DNA of 64,000 bases from an uncultured Massilia sp. (GTDB lineage Bacteria; Pseudomonadota; Gammaproteobacteria; Burkholderiales; Burkholderiaceae_D), in contig NZ_CAJYEB010000049.1 of NCBI RefSeq assembly GCF_913773735.1, positions 124,001-188,000 of the forward strand, read 5' to 3'. Under the pieces are notes generated by a model. That model was not told the DNA's origin. It worked only from the letters and a program-made list of their open reading frames with translations, and searched no databases. Each line of letters begins with the position of its first letter. Positions within the stretch are counted from its first letter, which is position 1. Shown here piece after piece: positions 18,406-27,001 of the stretch. The translations under genes were made by a program, and so were the position numbers.

Positions 18406-20187
18406 TCAGTGGTTATGCCGCGGCATGTCGTCCGCCACGCCCCGGTACTTCAGCGCCATCTCCATCACCCCGCCCGTGTGCAGCTGCCCCACGGTGGCGC
18501 GGTAGATTTCCTGCCAGGGCGTCTGGTTGGGCGGGATCGGCGGCGGCGCCTCCTGGCGGCGCGCGTCCAGCACGCCGTCGTCCAGCAGCACGTCGCAGCG
18601 CCCCGTGTTCAGGTCCACGCGCACCACGTCGCCCGTGCGCAGCAGCGCCAGGTTGCCGCCGGCCGCGCTTTCCGGCGAGGCGTTCAGGATCGACGGGCTG
18701 TCCGAGGTGCCGGACTGGCGGCCGTCGCCCAGCGTCGGCAGCGCCGTGATACCACGCTTGATCAGGGCGTCGGGCGGCTGCATGTTGACGACTTCCGCCG
18801 AACCCGGCCAGCCGATCGGACCGGAACCGCGGATCACCAGCATCGTGCGCTCGTCGATGTCCAGCGCCGGGTCGTTGATGCGGTGGTGGTAGTCGTCCGA
18901 GCCGTCGAACACGACCACGCCGCACTCGAAGCGGTTTTCCGAACCCGGCGTCGACAGGTAGCGCGCGCGGAACGCGTCCGAGATCACGGACGTCTTCATG
19001 ATCGCGAAGTCGAACAGGTTGCCCTTCAGGACCATGAAGCCGGCCTTTTCCTTGAGCGGCCGGTCGAACGGGCGGATCATCTCGCGGTCGCCGCTCTCGC
19101 GCCCGACCAGGTTCTCGGCCATCGTGCGCCCCGTCACCGTCGGGCGGGCGGACCGCAGCCGGCCCCGCTGTTCCAGTTCCCACATGATGGCCGGGGTGCC
19201 GCCGGCGCGGTGGAAGCGCTCGCCCAGGTATTTCCCGGCCGGCTGCATGTTCAGCAGCAGCGGCACGTCGTAGCCGTGTTCCATCCAGTCCTCGGGCGCG
19301 ATCTCGACGCCGGCGTGGCGCGCCATCGCGACGATGTGCGGCTGGGCGTTGCTGGAGCCGCCGATGGCCGCGTTGACGACGATCGCGTCGAGGAAGGCGT
19401 CGCGCGTCAGGATCGTCGACGGGCGCAGGTCCTCGAACGCCATGCCGACGATGCGCCGGCCGGTCTCGTAGGCCATCTGGCCGCGCTCGCGGTACGGCGC
19501 AGGGATCGCCGAGCAGCCGGTCAGCGACATGCCCAGCGCCTCGGCCACGGCATTCATCGTCGAGGCCGTGCCCATCGTGTTGCAGTGGCCGGCCGACGGC
19601 GCCGAGGCCGTCGCGATCTGGATGAACTTGTCCTCGTCGATCTCGCCGGCGGCCAGGCGCCGGCGGCCCTTCCAGATCGCCGCGCCCGAGCCGACCAGCT
19701 CGCCCTCGAACCAGCCGTCGAGCATCGGCCCGCCGGACAGCACGATGGCGGGGATGTCGACCGTGGACGCGGCCATGATCTGGGCCGGCGTGGTCTTGTC
19801 GCAGCCGGTGGTCAGCACCACGGCGTCGATCGGGTAGCCGTGCAGGATCTCGACCAGGCCCAGGTAGGCCAGGTTGCGGTCCAGCGCCGCGGTCGGGCGG
19901 CGGCAGTTCTCGAAGATCGGGTGCAGCGGGAATTCCATCGGGATGCCGCCGGCGTCGCGGATGCCGTCGCGCACGCGCTTGGCCAGTTCCAGGTGGATGC
20001 GGTTGCACGGTGTGATGTCGCTGCCGCTCTGGGCGATGCCAATGATCGGCTTGCCGGAGCGTAGTTCCTCGGGCGTGATCCCGTAGTTCATGAAGCGCTC
20101 GAGGTAGAGCGCCGTCATGTCGATGCGCGCCTGGTTGTCGAACCAGTCCTGGGAACGGAAGCGGCGTGGGGGATGTGCTTGGTTCAT
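18406..20187 (-). CDS. Pentonate dehydratase, IlvD/Edd family (xylonate dehydratase)
   Basis: A 593-aa protein of the IlvD/Edd family, about the size of the pentonate-specific members (Caulobacter XylD is close in length). The Fe-S ligand cysteines are visible at C61 (SDITPCNRI), C129 (TTGCDKTTPAQ) and C202 (SAGHCNTMG), with Lys131 following C129 as in the metal-bound lysine of the family. The neighbours (lactonase, SDR, ketodeoxypentonate dehydratase) point to D-xylonate to 2-keto-3-deoxy-D-xylonate; L-arabinonate is a possible alternative or additional substrate. Its ATG overlaps the stop of the lactonase gene (ATGA), implying translational coupling. It is the last gene of the operon. Confidence 0.9.
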   Translation of the reverse strand: MNQAHPPRRFRSQDWFDNQARIDMTALYLERFMNYGITPEELRSGKPIIGIAQSGSDITPCNRIHLELAKRVRDGIRDAGGIPMEFPLHPIFENCRRPTAALDRNLAYLGLVEILHGYPIDAVVLTTGCDKTTPAQIMAASTVDIPAIVLSGGPMLDGWFEGELVGSGAAIWKGRRRLAAGEIDEDKFIQIATASAPSAGHCNTMGTASTMNAVAEALGMSLTGCSAIPAPYRERGQMAYETGRRIVGMAFEDLRPSTILTRDAFLDAIVVNAAIGGSSNAQPHIVAMARHAGVEIAPEDWMEHGYDVPLLLNMQPAGKYLGERFHRAGGTPAIMWELEQRGRLRSARPTVTGRTMAENLVGRESGDREMIRPFDRPLKEKAGFMVLKGNLFDFAIMKTSVISDAFRARYLSTPGSENRFECGVVVFDGSDDYHHRINDPALDIDERTMLVIRGSGPIGWPGSAEVVNMQPPDALIKRGITALPTLGDGRQSGTSDSPSILNASPESAAGGNLALLRTGDVVRVDLNTGRCDVLLDDGVLDARRQEAPPPIPPNQTPWQEIYRATVGQLHTGGVMEMALKYRGVADDMPRHNH

Positions 20188-21065
20188 GCTGTGGGCTCCT
20201 GCAGCCGCAGCGCGTGCTGCGGCAGGCCGGGCACGTCGGCCCGGAAAGTGAACAGCCCGCCGGCCAGCGGCTGGGCCGCCTGCTCGTCGGGCGACAGGCC
20301 CTTGCGCGCCGTGGTCGCGTACACGGTGCGCAGGTCGGGGCCGCCGAAGGCCAGCTTGGTCACGTTGGCGCACGGGAAGCGCACCTCGCCGACCTTGCGA
20401 CCGGCGGGGTCGAAGCGGTCGATGCGCCAGCCGCCGAACGTCGCCACCCACAGGTGGCCGTCGGCGTCCACCGCCATCCCGTCCGGATAGCCGCCGTCGG
20501 CGATCTCCACGAAGGTGCGCTTGCCGGACAGGCTGCCGTCCGCCGCCACGTCGAACGCGTACACGCGCTTGTCGAGCGTGTCGGTGTGGTACAGCGTGCG
20601 CCCGTCCGGGCCGAGCGCCGGGCCGTTGGTGATGACGTAGCCGTCGTCCATCGTGCGCACGGCGGCGCCGTCGAAGCGGTACAGCGCGCCGCTGGGCTGC
20701 GCCTCGGCGTCGTGCATCGAGCCGAACCAGAGCACGCCGCCGGCGTCGACGTGGCCGTCGTTGAAGCGGTTGTCCTCGATGTCCGCCTCGACCTTCGCCA
20801 GCGCGACGAACTCGCCGCTGTCGGGCAAAAAGCGGTACAGGCCGTCCTCCAGCGCGCACACCATGCCGCCGTCGTCGGCCGGGACGATGAAGCTCGGCTG
20901 GCCCGGCGCCGGCCAGGTGCGGCGGTCGCCGCCGTCCGGCGCGCAGCGCGCGATGCGCCGGCCCTTGATGTCGACGAACCAGACCCACGGGCCCCGCGCG
21001 TCCCACAGGACGCCCTCGCCCAGCGCGGCCTGGATCTCCCAGATGCAGGTCGGCTGGATGCTCAT
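20184..21065 (-). CDS. SMP-30/gluconolactonase-family sugar lactonase
   Basis: A 293-aa six-bladed beta-propeller of the SMP-30 family. Metal-site residues are recognisable: Glu17 in ALGEGVLWD, Asn in NRFNDGHVD, Asn in YVITNGPALG and Asp in YPDGMAVDADG. There is no signal peptide. It should open the xylono-lactone produced by the neighbouring SDR to xylonate. It is joined to both neighbours by ATGA overlaps: its start overlaps the SDR stop and its stop overlaps the dehydratase start. That fixes both boundaries and strongly supports a single operon and pathway. Confidence 0.9.
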   Translation of the reverse strand: MSIQPTCIWEIQAALGEGVLWDARGPWVWFVDIKGRRIARCAPDGGDRRTWPAPGQPSFIVPADDGGMVCALEDGLYRFLPDSGEFVALAKVEADIEDNRFNDGHVDAGGVLWFGSMHDAEAQPSGALYRFDGAAVRTMDDGYVITNGPALGPDGRTLYHTDTLDKRVYAFDVAADGSLSGKRTFVEIADGGYPDGMAVDADGHLWVATFGGWRIDRFDPAGRKVGEVRFPCANVTKLAFGGPDLRTVYATTARKGLSPDEQAAQPLAGGLFTFRADVPGLPQHALRLQEPTA

Positions 21066-21853
21066 GCGCCGTACCACCCGGCGTCGACGAAGTATTCGCG
21101 GCCGCTGCAGCGGCGCGCGTTGTCGGACGCCAGGAACAGGGCCAGCGCGGCCACGTCCTGCATCTCGACCCGCGCGGGGATGCACTGGCCGGCCAGGATG
21201 CGCGCCTCCTCGTCCGGGTTGTGCCACAGCTGTTCCTGGCGCGGCGTGCGCACCGCGCCCGGCACGATCGTGTTGGCGCGGATGCCGTCCTTGCCGAGCT
21301 CGCGCGCCATGCCGCGGGTCATGCCCTCGATGGCCGCCTTCGCGGTCATGTACAGGTCGAGCTGGGTGTGCGGCAGGTGCCAGGAGATGGAGCCGAAGTT
21401 CAGGATCACGCCGGCGCCGCGCGCCTTCATGCCCGGGATCACGGCCTGGCTGCAGAAGAACTGGTGGCGCAGGTTCACGTTCATGCGACTTTCCCAGTAG
21501 GCCGGGGTGACCGCCTCGATCTCGTGGCGGTCGTCGTTGGCCGCGTTGTTGAGCAGGATGTCGACGCCGCCGGCCTCGGCCTCGATGCGCGCGAAGGTCG
21601 CCTTGAGCGCATCGAGGTCGGTGAGGTCGCAGTGGACGAAGGTCGGCGCGGCCGGCGCGCCGGCCAGCGCGCGCTCCAGGTCGCGCGAGGCCTGCTCGGC
21701 GATGTCGAGGAACCAGACGCGGGCGCCCTGGGCGGCGAAGGCGGCGGTCAGTTCGCCGCCGATGCCGCTGCCGCCGCCGGTGATGACGACGCGCTTGCCC
21801 GCCAGGTCGGGATAGGTGGCGTAGACGAAGGATGGTTGGTGGTTGTGAGGCAT
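21062..21853 (-). CDS. SDR sugar 1-dehydrogenase (probable D-xylose dehydrogenase)
   Basis: I start at ATG 21853 (263 aa, MPHNHQPSFVYATYPDLAGK). The frame is open further upstream, but the longer start at 21934 would overlap the preceding gene by 67 bp. Classical SDR features are the nucleotide motif GGGSGIGGE, NNAAND, the active-site Ser in FGSISW and the Tyr-x-x-x-Lys in LYMTAKAAIEG. Length and context match the Caulobacter XylB type, which oxidises D-xylose to xylonolactone with NAD+. Specificity for arabinose or another aldose cannot be excluded from sequence alone. It lies 14 bp after the ketodeoxypentonate dehydratase and overlaps the lactonase by 4 bp. Confidence 0.85.
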   Translation of the reverse strand: MPHNHQPSFVYATYPDLAGKRVVITGGGSGIGGELTAAFAAQGARVWFLDIAEQASRDLERALAGAPAAPTFVHCDLTDLDALKATFARIEAEAGGVDILLNNAANDDRHEIEAVTPAYWESRMNVNLRHQFFCSQAVIPGMKARGAGVILNFGSISWHLPHTQLDLYMTAKAAIEGMTRGMARELGKDGIRANTIVPGAVRTPRQEQLWHNPDEEARILAGQCIPARVEMQDVAALALFLASDNARRCSGREYFVDAGWYGA

Positions 21854-21867
21854 GTGGTTCTCGGGTT

Positions 21868-23064
21868 TCAGGTGGACGCCAGCAGGCCGCGCTGCGCCAG
21901 GTTCTCGTACAGGGCGCGCACGCCGAAGGTCCACGGCGCGATCGCGTCGCTGCGCTGCACCGTGTTGACCAGCGCGCCGAGCGTCGGGGTGGCGATGACG
22001 ACGCGGTCGCCCATGTGGTGGGTGAAGCCGCCGCCCTCGGCGTCGCGGTCCGCGATCGGCGAGAACATCGTTCCCAGGAACAGCATGAAGCCGTCCGGGT
22101 ACTGGTGGTGCCGGCCGCAGGTCTGCGCCACCAGGTCGAGCGGGTCGCGGCTGATCTCGCGCATGAAACTGCTGCCTTCCAGGACGAAGCCGTCGTCGAC
22201 GCCTTCGATGCGCATGCGCACCTCAAGGGCGCGCACGGTGTCGATGGTGAAGGCGTCGTCGAACAGGCGCACGAACGGGCCGATGGCGCAGGACGCGTTG
22301 TTGTCCTTGGCCTTGCCCAGCAGGAGCGCGCTGCGGCCCTCGATGTCGCGCAGGTTGACGTCGTTGCCCAGCGTGGCGCCGACGACTTCGGCGCGGCTGT
22401 TCACGGCCAGCACGATTTCCGGCTCCGGATTGTTCCAGTGCGAGGCCGGATGCAGGCCGACCGCCGCGCCGTGGCCCACCGACGACATCGGCTGCGACTT
22501 GGTGAACACCTCGGCGTCCGGGCCGATGCCCACTTCCATGTACTGCGACCACAGGCCGCGCCCGGCCAGCTCGGCCTTCAGGCGCATGGCGGCCGCGCCG
22601 CCCGGTTCGATCTCGGACAGGTCGGTGCCGATCGACGCCTGCAGGTCGGCGCGCAGGTCGGCCGCGCGGGCCGGATCGCCCTTGGCCTGCTCCTCGATCA
22701 CGCGCTCGAGCAGGCTGACGGCGAAGGTCACGCCGGCCGCCTTGATCGCCTGCAGGTCGCACGGCGCCAGCAGGCGCAGCGCGTCCGCGGCGGGCTCGCC
22801 GGCCAGTGCGGCCTGCGCCAGTTCGGCGGCGTTGCCGAGGTCCTCGCCCTCGGCCGAACGGGCGACGGCCAGCAGGTCGGCGCGCTCGAACAGCGCCGAC
22901 AGCGTGGGGGCGTGACGGGTGATGTCGACCAGGCGGCCGCCGCGCACGGCGACGACGGCCGGGCCGGCCACGCCGCCCGCCGCGGGCGCCGGGCGCCAGA
23001 CGCGGCCGACCAGCAGGGCGCGGTCGAGGTCGTCCGGCAGCGGATTGACTTGGTATGCTGTCAT
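21868..23064 (-). CDS. 2-keto-3-deoxy-D-pentonate dehydratase, FAH family
   Basis: A 398-aa member of the fumarylacetoacetate hydrolase superfamily. The metal-binding Glu-x-Glu region is NPEPEIVLAVN, and GATLGNDVNLRDIEGRSA follows, as in the XylX / KdaD dehydratases of pentose oxidation. These remove water from 2-keto-3-deoxy-xylonate (or -arabinonate) to give 2-oxoglutarate semialdehyde, the substrate of the dehydrogenase at 16593-18173. The N-terminal ~140 residues are the usual extension of this subgroup. The gene begins 13 bp after the GH3 stop. The presence of this enzyme rather than an aldolase indicates the Weimberg rather than the Dahms branch. Confidence 0.88.
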   Translation of the reverse strand: MTAYQVNPLPDDLDRALLVGRVWRPAPAAGGVAGPAVVAVRGGRLVDITRHAPTLSALFERADLLAVARSAEGEDLGNAAELAQAALAGEPAADALRLLAPCDLQAIKAAGVTFAVSLLERVIEEQAKGDPARAADLRADLQASIGTDLSEIEPGGAAAMRLKAELAGRGLWSQYMEVGIGPDAEVFTKSQPMSSVGHGAAVGLHPASHWNNPEPEIVLAVNSRAEVVGATLGNDVNLRDIEGRSALLLGKAKDNNASCAIGPFVRLFDDAFTIDTVRALEVRMRIEGVDDGFVLEGSSFMREISRDPLDLVAQTCGRHHQYPDGFMLFLGTMFSPIADRDAEGGGFTHHMGDRVVIATPTLGALVNTVQRSDAIAPWTFGVRALYENLAQRGLLAST

Positions 23065-23077
23065 GGTGTCTCTCTGG

Positions 23078-25477
23078 TTATGCCACCGTCAGCGTCGCCG
23101 TCTTCAGGTCGACGCTGTTCGGTCCGGCGAAGATGGTGAAGGTGCCCGGCTCGACGACACGCTTCATGGTGGCGTCGTGGAAGGCCAGGTCGCCCGGCTT
23201 GATGTCGAAGGTCACGGTGCGGCGCTCGCCCGGCCGCAGGCTCACGCGCCGGAAGCCCTTGAGCTCCAGCAGCGGACGCGTGACGGAGCTGACGTCGTCG
23301 CGGATGTACAGCTGCACGACCTCGTCCCCGGCCCGCGCGCCGACGTTCGCCACGTCGACCTCGACCCGCGTGCTGCCGTCGCGCGCGATGCGCGCGCGCT
23401 CCAGGCGCGGCGCGCCGATCTCGAAGCGCGTGTAGGACAGGCCGAAGCCGAACGGGTACAGGGGCGTGGTGACGCCGTCGATGTAGCCGCGCCGGCTGCT
23501 GGGCTTGCGGTTGTAGAACATCGGCAGCTGGCCGGCCTCGCGCGCGATGGTGACCGGCAGCTTGCCGCCCGGGTTGGCGCGGCCGAACAGCAGGTCGGCC
23601 ACCGCGTGGCCGGTCTCCTGGCCCAGGTACCAGCATTCCAGCAGCGCGTCGGCGCGCTCGGCCAGCAGGTTGGCGGACAGCGGGCGGCCGTTCAGCAGCA
23701 GCACGACGGTCGGCTTGTTCAGCGCGAAGATGGCGCGCGCCAGGTCGTTCTGCTGGCCGATCAGGTCGAGCGTGGTGCGGTCGCCCAGGTGGTTGTCGGC
23801 CCAGGCTTCGCGCGCGGTCTGCTCGTTGTCGCCCAGGACCATGACGATGGTGTCGGCCGACTTCGCCGCCTCCACCGCCTCGGCGATCAGGCGCGCGTTG
23901 ACTTCCGGCTTCGTGAACACGATCTCGTCCTTGCCCCAGACGTGGCCCTCGGTCAGGCGCACGCCTTCCGCGTACGCCAGCGCGAAACCCTGCGCCTGCG
24001 CCTCGGCCTGCAGGCCCTCGTACACCGACACCACGTGGCGCGGCACGTCGGAGTAGCCGCCGATCGGCGTGTCCTTCGCGTGGGTGCCCAGCAGCAACAC
24101 CTTGCCGACCTTCTTCGCGTCGAGCGGCAGCAGGCCCTTGTCGTTCTTCAGCAGCACCGCGCTGCGGCGCGCCGCCTCGCGCGCCAGCGCGATGGCGTCC
24201 GGCGTGGCGGTGAGCGCCGCGGCGCGGCCGGCGTCGACGTAGGGGTTGTCGAACAGGCCGGCGTCGAACTTGAGCTTGAGCACGCGGCGCACCGAGGCAT
24301 CGATCTCGGCGACCGCGATGCGGCCTTCGCGCACCAGGTCCAGCAGCGCCAGGTAGGCCTTGGGATCCGGCGTCTCGACGTCGACGCCGGCCTTCACGGC
24401 GCGCAGCGCCGCTTCCTTGTCGTCGGCGGCGAGGTGGTGGCGGCCCACCATCTCGTCGATGGCCATGTAGTCGGATACCGTCAGGCCCTGGAAACCCCAC
24501 TCCTTGCGCAGCACGTCGGTGAGCAGCCAGCGGTTGGCGTGCGACGGGATGCCGTCGATCTCGTTGTACGACGGCATGACGGCCGCGATGTTCGTCTCGC
24601 GCACGATCTTTTCGAACGGCGGGAAGAAATCCTCGCGCAGCGTGCGCTCGCCGACGTTGGCCGGGCCGGTGTTGGTGCCGCTCTCGGGCTGCCCGTGGCC
24701 GGTCATGTGCTTCAGGGTGGCGTGGACCTTGTCCCTGGCCAGCGGCAGCGTGGTGCCGGAAAAGCCGACCACGGCGGCCTTGCCCATCACGCCGCACAGG
24801 TGCGGATCCTCGCCGTAGGTCTCCTCGATGCGGCCCCAGCGCGGCTCGCGCGCCACGTCCACCACCGGCGCCAGCGCCAGGTTGGCGCCGCGCGCGCGCA
24901 TCTCGCGCGCCGCCACGGCGTACACCTGCGTGACCAGGTCCGGATCGAAGCTCGACGCCAGGCCGATCGCCTGCGGGAAGCTGGTCGCCTCGCGCGCCAC
25001 GTAGCCATGCAGCGCCTCTTCGTGCATCAGCACCGGAATGCCCAGGCGCGTGCGCTCCAGCGCCCATTTCTGCACCGCGTTGACGTATTCCGCCGTCTCC
25101 TGCGGGCCGCGGTTGGGGACCTCGCCGGCGTCGCCGGCGGCGCTGGGCTTGTCCAGGCGGCGGTCGGACGGGCGCGCGAACATGCCCATGCCATGCGGCC
25201 AGGCGGCGGCCATGCGGTCGGCGTCGAAGCTGGCGTCGTCCTTCTGCACGGCGGCCTTCTTCACCCACAGGCACTGCATCTGGGCGATCTTTTCCTCCAG
25301 CGTCATGCGCTTGAGGAGGTCTTCCACGCGCGCCGCGACCGGCGCGCCGGCCTGCTTGTACAACGGTGTGGCCGCTCCGGCGGCGGCTGCCGCCGCGGCG
25401 CCCGGCACGGCCGCGAGGCTCACGGCGCCCGCCATGCCGCCCATCGATGCCAGGAATGTCCTGCGCTTGAATGCCAT
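23078..25477 (-). CDS. GH3 beta-xylosidase or beta-glucosidase, Tat-type signal
   Basis: A 799-aa protein. The N-terminus MAFKRRTFLASMGGMAGAVS has the twin-arginine pattern and an Ala-rich hydrophobic region, so export by Tat is likely. Layout: GH3 barrel (about 50-360) with nucleophile Asp336 in LTVSDYMAID, the alpha/beta sandwich (about 400-630), and a C-terminal fibronectin III-like domain (about 690-790). The EETYGEDPHL segment is common in the beta-xylosidase/beta-glucosidase groups. As first gene of the xylose-oxidation operon it may liberate xylose from xylo-oligosaccharides. A role on the glucan core of xyloglucan, after alpha-xylosidase action, is equally reasonable. Confidence 0.88.
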   Translation of the reverse strand: MAFKRRTFLASMGGMAGAVSLAAVPGAAAAAAAGAATPLYKQAGAPVAARVEDLLKRMTLEEKIAQMQCLWVKKAAVQKDDASFDADRMAAAWPHGMGMFARPSDRRLDKPSAAGDAGEVPNRGPQETAEYVNAVQKWALERTRLGIPVLMHEEALHGYVAREATSFPQAIGLASSFDPDLVTQVYAVAAREMRARGANLALAPVVDVAREPRWGRIEETYGEDPHLCGVMGKAAVVGFSGTTLPLARDKVHATLKHMTGHGQPESGTNTGPANVGERTLREDFFPPFEKIVRETNIAAVMPSYNEIDGIPSHANRWLLTDVLRKEWGFQGLTVSDYMAIDEMVGRHHLAADDKEAALRAVKAGVDVETPDPKAYLALLDLVREGRIAVAEIDASVRRVLKLKFDAGLFDNPYVDAGRAAALTATPDAIALAREAARRSAVLLKNDKGLLPLDAKKVGKVLLLGTHAKDTPIGGYSDVPRHVVSVYEGLQAEAQAQGFALAYAEGVRLTEGHVWGKDEIVFTKPEVNARLIAEAVEAAKSADTIVMVLGDNEQTAREAWADNHLGDRTTLDLIGQQNDLARAIFALNKPTVVLLLNGRPLSANLLAERADALLECWYLGQETGHAVADLLFGRANPGGKLPVTIAREAGQLPMFYNRKPSSRRGYIDGVTTPLYPFGFGLSYTRFEIGAPRLERARIARDGSTRVEVDVANVGARAGDEVVQLYIRDDVSSVTRPLLELKGFRRVSLRPGERRTVTFDIKPGDLAFHDATMKRVVEPGTFTIFAGPNSVDLKTATLTVA

Positions 25478-25667
25478 CGTTTCTCGTCTCCCTGCTTATT
25501 GTGGTGTGCCGGCGTCGCGGCGGATGGATGGCAGGGTGGACGCCAGGCGAAGCGGATGCGCGGCAATGCCCGCGCCCGGACGCGCGTGGCGCCGGCGGAT
25601 GCCTGGATGGTGCATGGATGTCTCCCTGTCCTTGTTATGTGTGTGCGCAACATCGGAATAACAGAAA

Positions 25668-25681
25668 TGTTACCGCAACCA
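25668..25681. promoter_or_regulatory. LacI-type operator at the GH3 promoter (class B, diverged)
   Basis: TGTTACCGCAACCA keeps the TGTT and CA ends and the central CG of the class B pattern, though with only 8 of 14 symmetric positions. It starts 4 bp downstream of the -10 box and covers the predicted transcription start, the same placement as at the GH9 and symporter promoters. Confidence 0.4.
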
Positions 25682-25685
25682 TTCC

Positions 25686-25715
25686 AGTCTAGCGTTCGGA
25701 ATTGGCGCTTGTCAA
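25686..25715 (-). promoter_or_regulatory. Strong sigma-70 promoter of the GH3-led xylose operon
   Basis: On the minus strand a perfect TTGACA (25715-25710) is followed after 18 bp by TAGACT (25691-25686). This is the best -35 box I noticed in the window. Transcription would begin near 25679 and run through GH3 and four pathway genes to 18406. Confidence 0.6.
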
Positions 25716-25813
25716 TCAAATATTCGACGGACGAACTATTAGGGGAAGACGGGGTACAAGAAGCGCGCCGCGGCGCTGCCGACGACGCGCGAGTGCGGGC
25801 GGTCAGGCCGCGT

Positions 25814-26932
25814 TCAGCCGGCCTGGCGCTGCTTCGCGGCCCTGGCCGGCAGCCGTGCCGGCGGGCGCGTGCGCGGGGCGGCGTCGGACTGGCGGCGCAC
25901 CAGCTCGAACGCCATGTCGACCTGCTCCGGCGCGGCCGGCACGCCCTCGCGCAGCGCGCGCACGTGGCGCACCAGCGCCTGCACGGCTTCGCGCGCCATC
26001 TCGGCGGTCGGCTGGCGCACCGTGGTCAGCTCGGGCCAGATGGTCGTGGCCAGCGCCGTGTCGTCGAAGCCGGTGACGGTCAGGTCGCCCGGCACGTCCA
26101 GGCCCAGGCGGTGGGCGACGGCCACCGCGGCGGCGGCCATGTCGTCGTTGCTGGCGAAGATCGCCGTCGGCCGCTCGTCGAGCGCCAGCAGCTGCTCGGC
26201 CGCGTCCAGCCCCGAGCGGTAGGTGAACATGCCCTGCACCACCAGTTCCTCGGCGGCGTCGGCGTGGCGGTCGGCGACCGCCGCGCGATACCCCTCCAGG
26301 CGGCGCGCGCTGGCGCTCTGGTTCGGGTGGCCGACCACGAAGCCGATGCGCTGGTGGCCCAGGGCGATCAGGTGCCGCGTCATGTGGTAGGCGGCCTGGT
26401 AGTTGTCGATGCTGACGCCGCCTACGCGCGGGTCCGGCACGCCGCGCGCCACCGCCACCGCGGGGATGCCGGCCGCGTCGATGGCCGCCAGGACGGCGTC
26501 GCTGTCGCACAGCGGGGGCGGCAGGATGATGCCGTCCAGCCCGTTCCCGATCAGGCGTTTCGCATGCTCGGCCTCGTGCTCGCCGGCCTCGCACTTCTCG
26601 ACGAACAGCTGGACGTTGTTCAGGCCGGACTGGGTCAGCAGGCCGACCAGGAATTCGCTCAGGTAGGCGGCGCTCGGGTTACTGTACAGGAAGCCGACGC
26701 GGATCGGCTTCGATCCGGCCAGGTTGCGCGCCTCCTGGTTCGGCGTGTAGTGCAGCGCGGCCACCGCCTCCGCCACCTTGCGGCGCGTGCTCTCGCGTAC
26801 CAGTCCCTTGCCGTTCATGACCCGCGACACCGTCATCGCGGACACCCCGGCCAGCTTGGCGACGTCGGCCATGGTCGGCTGGCCGCGGCGCTCCACGTCG
26901 TCCTGGATGGCGTCTGGTTTGGCTTTGGTCAT
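25814..26932 (-). CDS. LacI-family transcriptional repressor
   Basis: A 372-aa LacI/GalR protein. The N-terminal helix-turn-helix is TMADVAKLAGVSAMTVSRVM (about residues 20-39), followed by the hinge region with YTPNQEARNLAGS. The periplasmic-binding-protein-like effector domain spans about 75-340. LacI proteins bind 14-bp palindromes with central CG, such as those at 714, 16110, 25668, 60124 and 60168. It lies directly upstream of the GH3 operon promoter on the same strand, the typical place for a local repressor; the likely effector is a sugar or sugar acid from xyloglucan or xylose. Which of the two operator classes it recognises cannot be decided by eye. Confidence 0.92.
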   Translation of the reverse strand: MTKAKPDAIQDDVERRGQPTMADVAKLAGVSAMTVSRVMNGKGLVRESTRRKVAEAVAALHYTPNQEARNLAGSKPIRVGFLYSNPSAAYLSEFLVGLLTQSGLNNVQLFVEKCEAGEHEAEHAKRLIGNGLDGIILPPPLCDSDAVLAAIDAAGIPAVAVARGVPDPRVGGVSIDNYQAAYHMTRHLIALGHQRIGFVVGHPNQSASARRLEGYRAAVADRHADAAEELVVQGMFTYRSGLDAAEQLLALDERPTAIFASNDDMAAAAVAVAHRLGLDVPGDLTVTGFDDTALATTIWPELTTVRQPTAEMAREAVQALVRHVRALREGVPAAPEQVDMAFELVRRQSDAAPRTRPPARLPARAAKQRQAG

Positions 26933-27001
26933 TGGCGTGGGGCTTCCTGTGGGCGGCGCGGCCGGCGCGCGGGCGGAGTTGTTTGAGCTATCGTAACACA
27001 G

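Larger units (their letters stand above)
25478..25813 (-). other. Leader and promoter region of the GH3-led operon
   Basis: 336 bp between the LacI-family gene and GH3 without a gene. The half nearest GH3 is GC-rich leader of about 200 nt. The distal part (25640-25760) is AT-richer and holds the promoter, the operator and an overlapping TAACA-N4-TGTTA repeat (25659-25672). Confidence 0.6.

Noticed and set aside
22919-26986. Open plus-strand frame of over 1300 codons
   Set aside because: It lies antisense to the well-supported GH3, ketodeoxypentonate dehydratase and LacI genes, has Arg/Ala/His-rich composition with no domains, and is a product of high GC at third positions.
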